NCBI GenBank assembly: GCA_900541055.1
Contig: UQHZ01000002.1
Location: 62,001 to 126,000 of the forward strand
Direction of reading: 5' to 3'
Origin: an uncultured Collinsella sp.
GTDB lineage: Bacteria; Actinomycetota; Coriobacteriia; Coriobacteriales; Coriobacteriaceae
Length of the DNA stretch: 64,000 nucleotides
The translations under genes and the position numbers were made by a program. This document shows positions 60,084 to 64,000 of the stretch, one piece after another. How positions within the stretch are numbered: the stretch's first letter is position 1; every line of letters begins with the position of its first letter. Under the pieces are notes generated by a model. It did no database searches and was not told the DNA's origin. It was given only the letters and a program-made list of their open reading frames with translations.

Positions 60084-60941
60084 GTGGAAACGAATATTCA
60101 AAAGATGCAGGTGCTGCTCGAGACCGTGCGCGCCGGCAGTTTTACGCGCGCCGCCGAGCGCCTGAGCTATTCGCAATCGGGCGTGAGCCGTATGGTGGCC
60201 GATCTCGAGGCCGACTGGGGCTTTAAGGTGCTCGACCGCAGTCGCGAGGGCGTAGTACTTTCTGCCGATGGACGGCAAGTTATGCCTGCGGTTGAGGCGT
60301 TATGCGAGGAATTCGTTCGCTTGCAGCGACGGGTGGATGAGATGCGTGGGCTCATGCGCGGCAAAATCTGCATCGGTACGTTTTCGAGTGTGGCGACCCA
60401 CGTGCTGCCGCCGGTGATTGCGCGCTTTCGCGCCGATCATCCGGACGTCGATTACGAGTTGCTGATGGGCGATTACTCAGAGATTGAACAATGGGTGTCA
60501 GAGGGCCGCTGCGATCTGGGCTTTATCCCGCGTGAGCCACGCGGCGCCGGCATGGCGTCGCGGCCGTTGGTGCAAGACGAGCTGATGGCCGTGGTGCCAG
60601 CGGACTCCTCGCTTGCCACCGCGGAGGCCGTTTCCCTTGCCGATTTGGCCAACGAGCAGTTTATTCTGCTGGAACGCGGTAGCGACGACGAAATTACCCC
60701 GCTGTTTCGCCGCGCGGGCCTGGCGGTGCGCTCTAAGCTGTCAACCTGGGATGACTATGCGATTATGGCCATGGTCGAGGACGGCCTGGGCGTGAGCATT
60801 CTTCCGGCGCTCATCTTGCGCCGGTGCCAGTTCGATGTTGCCGTGCGCCCGCTCGAGGGACATCCTCATCGGCAGATCAACGCCATATACCGCACAGCTG
60901 ACGTTTCGCTTGCGGCGGCTCATTTCCTTGAATACCTCTAA
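60084..60941 (+). CDS. LysR-family transcriptional regulator
   Basis: 285 aa from GTG at 60084 with AGGTGGAGG upstream; an in-frame ATG at 60063 lacks a ribosome site. The HTH (VRAGSFTRAAERLSYSQSGVSRMVADLEADWG) is followed by KICIGTFSSVATHVLPPVIARF and a C-terminal VEDGLGVSILPALIL, the usual LysR effector fold. It diverges from the EamA exporter with about 118 bases between the two start codons. The effector is unknown. TTGTCC-ACTTT-GGGACAA after the stop may be a weak terminator. Confidence 0.86.
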   Translation: METNIQKMQVLLETVRAGSFTRAAERLSYSQSGVSRMVADLEADWGFKVLDRSREGVVLSADGRQVMPAVEALCEEFVRLQRRVDEMRGLMRGKICIGTFSSVATHVLPPVIARFRADHPDVDYELLMGDYSEIEQWVSEGRCDLGFIPREPRGAGMASRPLVQDELMAVVPADSSLATAEAVSLADLANEQFILLERGSDDEITPLFRRAGLAVRSKLSTWDDYAIMAMVEDGLGVSILPALILRRCQFDVAVRPLEGHPHRQINAIYRTADVSLAAAHFLEYL

Positions 60942-60998
60942 AAGCGCGTACCTGTTGTCCACTTTGGGACAATTCTCAGGGCTCGGTACATTTTCTTG

Positions 60999-61082
60999 TG
61001 AAATTGAACTTCCGGATGATGCGCCGCGCTATACTGCTGCCTAAATTGAACTCAGGTTCAATTCGTGTTCTGTAAATTGAAC
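60999..61082 (+). promoter_or_regulatory. Four AATTGAAC operator half-sites around the xre-alaA promoter
   Basis: AATTGAAC occurs at about 61002, 61044 and 61075, and its reverse complement GTTCAATT at 61056, so 61044-61063 forms a TTGAAC/GTTCAA inverted repeat. TATACT at about 61031 is a likely -10 box between the first and second copies. The last copy ends 22 bases before the GTG start. Confidence 0.6.
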
Positions 61083-61103
61083 TTTGCCAGCAAGGAGGTT
61101 CTA

Positions 61104-62624
61104 GTGGCCCAAGAGACGTTTAGCGATCGCCTGCGACAGACCATGTCCGATCGCGACGTTCGCCAGTCGGACGTAATCCGCGCATCGGAGATGCTCGGCA
61201 AAAAACTCGGCAAGAGTCAGATGAGCCAATATGTGAGTGGCAAGACGATTCCGCGGCGCGATGTGGCAGAGCTGCTCGCCCGCATTTTGGAGGTCGATGT
61301 TACCTGGCTGCTTGCCGGTGACGCCGATCAAGGCGAGACATCATCGCCTCTCAACGATTCCAAGCCCGAACCCCATCCCTCAGCTCAAATTCCAAGGAGC
61401 ACCACCATGCGTACTTTTTCTAAATCCACCAAACTCGATAACGTCCTGTATGACGTGCGCGGTCCCGTCGTCGACGAGGCAGCCCGTATGGAGGACGAAG
61501 GCGAGCGCATCCTCAAGCTCAATATCGGTAACCCGGCGCCCTTCGGTTTCCGCACGCCCGATGAGGTCATCAAGGACATGCGCCAGCAGCTGCCCGACTG
61601 CGAAGGCTATTCCAATTCGCGCGGCCTGTTCTCCGCGCGCAAGGCGATCATGCAGTATTCGCAGATCAAGGGCCTGCCCAATGTTCAGATGGAGCATATC
61701 TACACGGGCAACGGCGTGTCCGAGCTCATTCAGCTTTCGATGAACGCGCTGCTCGACAACGGCGACGAGATTCTGATCCCCAGCCCCGACTATCCGCTCT
61801 GGACGGCGTGCGCAACCCTTGCCGGCGGTCATCCCGTACATTATCTGTGTGATGAGCAGGCGGATTGGTATCCCGACTTGGAGGATATGGAGTCCAAGAT
61901 TACGAGTGCGACCAAAGCCCTCGTCATCATCAACCCCAACAACCCCACGGGTTCTGTCTATCCGCGCGAGGTGCTCGAGGGCATCGTCGAGATTGCGCGC
62001 AGGCATCAGCTGATGATCTTTGCCGATGAGATCTACGACCGCCTGTGCATGGACGGCTACGAGCACGTCTCGATTGCCTCGCTCGCCCCCGACCTGCCCT
62101 GCGTTACCTTTAGCGGTCTGTCCAAGTCTCACATGATTGCGGGCTATCGTATTGGCTGGATGGTGCTTTCGGGCAACCAGCGCTGCATGAGCGACTTCAT
62201 CATGGGCGTCAACATGCTCTCGAACATGCGCCTGTGCTCCAACGTGCCGGCTCAGTCGATCGTTCAGACGGCACTCGGTGGTCATCAGTCCGTTAACGAC
62301 TACATCCGTCCCGGCGGCCGTGTCTACGAGCAGCGCAACTTTGTGTATGAGGCGCTCAACAAGATTGACGGCATCTCGGTGGTTAAGCCGCGTGCGGCGT
62401 TCTACATCTTCCCCAAGATGGATGTGAAGAAGTTCAACATCACCGATGACGAGCAGTTCGCCCTTGACCTGCTGCACGAGAAGAAGATCCTGATCACGCG
62501 CGGCGGCGGCTTCAACTGGGCTGAGCCCGACCACTTCCGCATCGTGTACCTGCCGCGCATGGAAGTACTCAAAGAGTCCCTTGAAGACCTCGCCGACTTC
62601 TTTGACCATTACCGTCAGGCGTAA
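61104..62624 (+). CDS. XRE HTH domain fused in frame to AlaA-type aminotransferase
   Basis: 506 aa from GTG at 61104 with AAGGAGG upstream. Residues 1-70 hold an XRE-like HTH (TFSDRLRQTMSDRDVRQSD, SQMSQYVSGKTIPRRDVAELLARIL). A polar linker follows, then a fold-I aminotransferase (YSNSRGLFSARKAI, SPDYPLW, NPNNPTG, DEIYDRL, PLP Lys in SGLSKSHMIAGYRIG, and RGGGFNW near the end) close to AlaA alanine transaminases. An internal ATG at 61407 preceded by AAGGAG begins MRTFSKSTKLDNVLYD, the family N-terminus, and would give a 405-aa enzyme of normal AlaA length. Both long and short products are possible. AATTGAAC sites lie before the long start. Confidence 0.85.
   Translation: MAQETFSDRLRQTMSDRDVRQSDVIRASEMLGKKLGKSQMSQYVSGKTIPRRDVAELLARILEVDVTWLLAGDADQGETSSPLNDSKPEPHPSAQIPRSTTMRTFSKSTKLDNVLYDVRGPVVDEAARMEDEGERILKLNIGNPAPFGFRTPDEVIKDMRQQLPDCEGYSNSRGLFSARKAIMQYSQIKGLPNVQMEHIYTGNGVSELIQLSMNALLDNGDEILIPSPDYPLWTACATLAGGHPVHYLCDEQADWYPDLEDMESKITSATKALVIINPNNPTGSVYPREVLEGIVEIARRHQLMIFADEIYDRLCMDGYEHVSIASLAPDLPCVTFSGLSKSHMIAGYRIGWMVLSGNQRCMSDFIMGVNMLSNMRLCSNVPAQSIVQTALGGHQSVNDYIRPGGRVYEQRNFVYEALNKIDGISVVKPRAAFYIFPKMDVKKFNITDDEQFALDLLHEKKILITRGGGFNWAEPDHFRIVYLPRMEVLKESLEDLADFFDHYRQA
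61394..61409 (+). promoter_or_regulatory. Internal ribosome binding site and start for the aminotransferase part
   Basis: AAGGAG at 61394-61399, seven bases before an in-frame ATG at 61407. The sequence is also translated as PRSTT in the fusion, so it is kept despite being coding. Confidence 0.65.
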
Positions 62625-62645
62625 CGGCAAAGGTAGACTGTAATG

Positions 62646-62686
62646 AAACGGTCGGCCCGCAACGGATGCGGGCCGACCGTTTTCTG
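62646..62686 (+). terminator. Strong terminator after xre-alaA
   Basis: AAACGGTCGGCCCGC pairs with GCGGGCCGACCGTTT (15 bp) around AACGGAT, followed by TTTC. It lies 21 bases after the stop. Confidence 0.9.
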
Positions 62687-62753
62687 TCTAAGCCCGTGCT
62701 GTTAGCGCTTGTCTCGTTGAGCGGGCGAGGTTCGCGTGTGAGCGGTAAGTTCT

Positions 62754-62768
62754 ATTCCAAAATGGAAT
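62754..62768 (+). promoter_or_regulatory. Inverted repeat ATTCCA-AAA-TGGAAT
   Basis: A perfect 6-base inverted repeat with a 3-base centre about 83 bases before the amidohydrolase start. It could be an operator half-pair; no regulator gene is adjacent. Confidence 0.3.
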
Positions 62769-62850
62769 ACAGTGGGCTTAAGCTGGAATTGATGTCCGAG
62801 TACCTGCTTTTCTAGAATGTTTTCAACAAGATGAAAGGCGGTTCCAACCA

Positions 62851-63885
62851 ATGATTATCGATGCAAATTCCTACTGGTTCGACGAGCACATCTTTCATGA
62901 CGAGACGCTCTGCGAACAGTTTTTGGCCGAGGTACCCCGCGCCTATGACACCGAAGGCTATCTGACCATGAATTCCGCCGGCAAACGACAGATCGTGATC
63001 GAGATGCCCGCCGGTTCTCCGGGTCTTAACTACATTGAGGGCGACTACACCCTCGAGAAGCGCTTGGCCGATATGGATGAGGCGGGGGTCGACAAGGCGA
63101 TCCTCAAGCTCCCCGGCTGTCACGAGTGGATGTCGCTCGAGATGTGCCGGCGTTTCAACGACGGTATGGCTGCTGACGCGAAGGCGTCAAGTGGCCGTCT
63201 GATTCCGCTTGTCGCTGTGCCGCCCTTTGGCACCAAAGCAAATTTGGAGGAGCTCGACCGCAGGCTCGACGATGGTTTTGCGGGTGTGCAGCTCTGCGCT
63301 CACTACGGCAAGCGCTATCTCGACGACCAGGTCTTCTCGAGTTTTTTCGAGCACCTGAACGAACGCCATGTCACCGTTTACGTGCACCATGTTCCCGTGC
63401 CGGTCGAGAACGAGTCGCTTCTCGCGTACGACAACCTTCGCCGCTCTTATGGCCGCTGCGTCGACCAAACTACGGCGATCGGCCGAGAGATCTTTGGCGA
63501 TTTCTTTGAGCGCTACCCCAATATCAAGATGGTCCACTCCATGCTCGGTGGTGCTTATTTTGCGTTTAAGGAGATGCTGCTGCCGCACGGTCCCAAGCGT
63601 CCAGATGCCTCGGGTCGCTTCCAGACCGATACCGAGACGGTCTCCAAGCGTCTTGAGAACAACGTTTATTTCGACATGTCCCATGCTCAGCCCTGGGGCG
63701 AGACGCTTCTTGCCTGTGCGGTTGAAGTCCTTGGTGCAGACCATATTGTCTTTGGTACGAGTTATCCCGTTAAACGCGAGTGGCTAACAGAGGGTGTCGC
63801 CTGCGTCCGCGCCACAGATTTAAGTGATACGGACAAGGACCTTATGCTTGGCGGCACGGCACAGCGCTTGTACGGCATCGAGTGA
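62851..63885 (+). CDS. Amidohydrolase-2 family protein with altered metal motif
   Basis: 344 aa TIM-barrel of the ACMSD/amidohydrolase_2 type. The N-terminal DxHxH region reads IDANSYWFDE, so both His ligands are replaced. A His stays in VTVYVHHV and MVHSMLGG, and the final Asp position reads FGTSYPV instead of GTDYP. The fold markers RLADMDEAGVDKAIL and LEELDRRLDDGFAGVQL are intact. It may be metal-free or use a different site. GAAAGGCGG precedes the ATG. The next gene begins 26 bases later and is probably in the same operon. Confidence 0.8.
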   Translation: MIIDANSYWFDEHIFHDETLCEQFLAEVPRAYDTEGYLTMNSAGKRQIVIEMPAGSPGLNYIEGDYTLEKRLADMDEAGVDKAILKLPGCHEWMSLEMCRRFNDGMAADAKASSGRLIPLVAVPPFGTKANLEELDRRLDDGFAGVQLCAHYGKRYLDDQVFSSFFEHLNERHVTVYVHHVPVPVENESLLAYDNLRRSYGRCVDQTTAIGREIFGDFFERYPNIKMVHSMLGGAYFAFKEMLLPHGPKRPDASGRFQTDTETVSKRLENNVYFDMSHAQPWGETLLACAVEVLGADHIVFGTSYPVKREWLTEGVACVRATDLSDTDKDLMLGGTAQRLYGIE

Positions 63886-63911
63886 GCGACAGATAAAGGA
63901 GGGCGTTCGCC

Positions 63912-64000
63912 ATGGATAAGGGAGAGATGAAGGCCGGAGCCGCCCGGGTGGCCATTAACTTAGAGGACGTATTGCCGTTCGACGGTTTCGACGCACTCCG
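63912..64000 (+). CDS. Unknown protein, 5' part only
   Basis: The frame begins MDKGEMKAGAARVAINLEDVL at 63912 with AAAGGAGGGCG upstream and runs off the window end. The 29 residues visible do not allow a family call. Spacing suggests co-transcription with the amidohydrolase-like gene. Confidence 0.5.
   Translation, partial: MDKGEMKAGAARVAINLEDVLPFDGFDAL

Overview
The window is about 60% GC, with densely packed genes on both strands, short intergenic gaps and AAGGAG-type ribosome binding sites. The gene set points to a gut Coriobacteriia genome, most likely Collinsella or a close relative: a choloylglycine (bile salt) hydrolase, a TPP-riboswitch thiM operon, LAATG-type surface proteins, several EamA, MATE and NCS2 transporters, and many orphan LysR regulators. 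The taxonomic call is inference from gene content and style. No rRNA or 16S is present, and I saw no convincing tRNA, CRISPR array or insertion sequence.

Layout. 1-9.4 kb: glutaredoxin (cut by the window edge), an XRE/zinc-ribbon/TipAS regulator, trmO, a MalY/PatB-type lyase, a flavin-oxidoreductase-like protein, a large hybrid histidine kinase with two periplasmic-binding-protein sensors, a K+ channel, a LOG-family protein and a ClC channel. 9.4-23 kb: a YtrA-like regulator with its ABC transporter, prfC, a VUT-family (queuosine precursor) transporter behind a possible preQ1 riboswitch, an SDR, ung, EamA and MATE exporters, rlmA, rsmJ, a GNAT enzyme and an mscL carrying a zinc ribbon. 23-31 kb: a TetM-like ribosomal GTPase, then an orphan AAA+ ATPase translationally coupled to a UvrA2-like ABC protein, then a second paralogous AAA+ ATPase facing it. 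30.5-33.1 kb: a lower-GC patch with a serine recombinase and two exported or membrane proteins of unknown role, one a DUF4230 protein. 33-41.8 kb: trmL, a COG0523 GTPase, a cysteine-less ArsC-like protein, a flavodoxin-like reductase, two large GGDEF/PAS (EAL) proteins and a patatin. 41.8-49.3 kb: riboswitch-controlled thiM-ykoF-like-thiE, a HAD phosphatase, a LysR regulator with a methionine-synthase-like gene, uraA and an esterase. 49.5-54.8 kb: two tandemly duplicated beta-helix surface proteins and a purine permease. 54.9-64 kb: a deformylase-like protein lacking its catalytic Glu, a bile salt hydrolase, kup, an EamA exporter, a LysR regulator, an XRE domain fused in frame to an AlaA-type aminotransferase, and an amidohydrolase.

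Three features run across the window. (1) Six short intergenic hairpins share a GGGACAG core but have different, internally complementary arms. (2) Two loci carry 27-bp tandem units with a GGGGACGTTC-type core. (3) Several genes are preceded by repeated short operators: GGTATAA three times at exact 10-bp steps, AATTGAAC four times, and LysR and YtrA-type inverted repeats. The strongest single candidates for unusual biology are the XRE-aminotransferase fusion with its own internal start site, the AAA+/UvrA-like cluster, the hairpin family, and the surface-protein duplication that carried along a fragment of the neighbouring permease gene.
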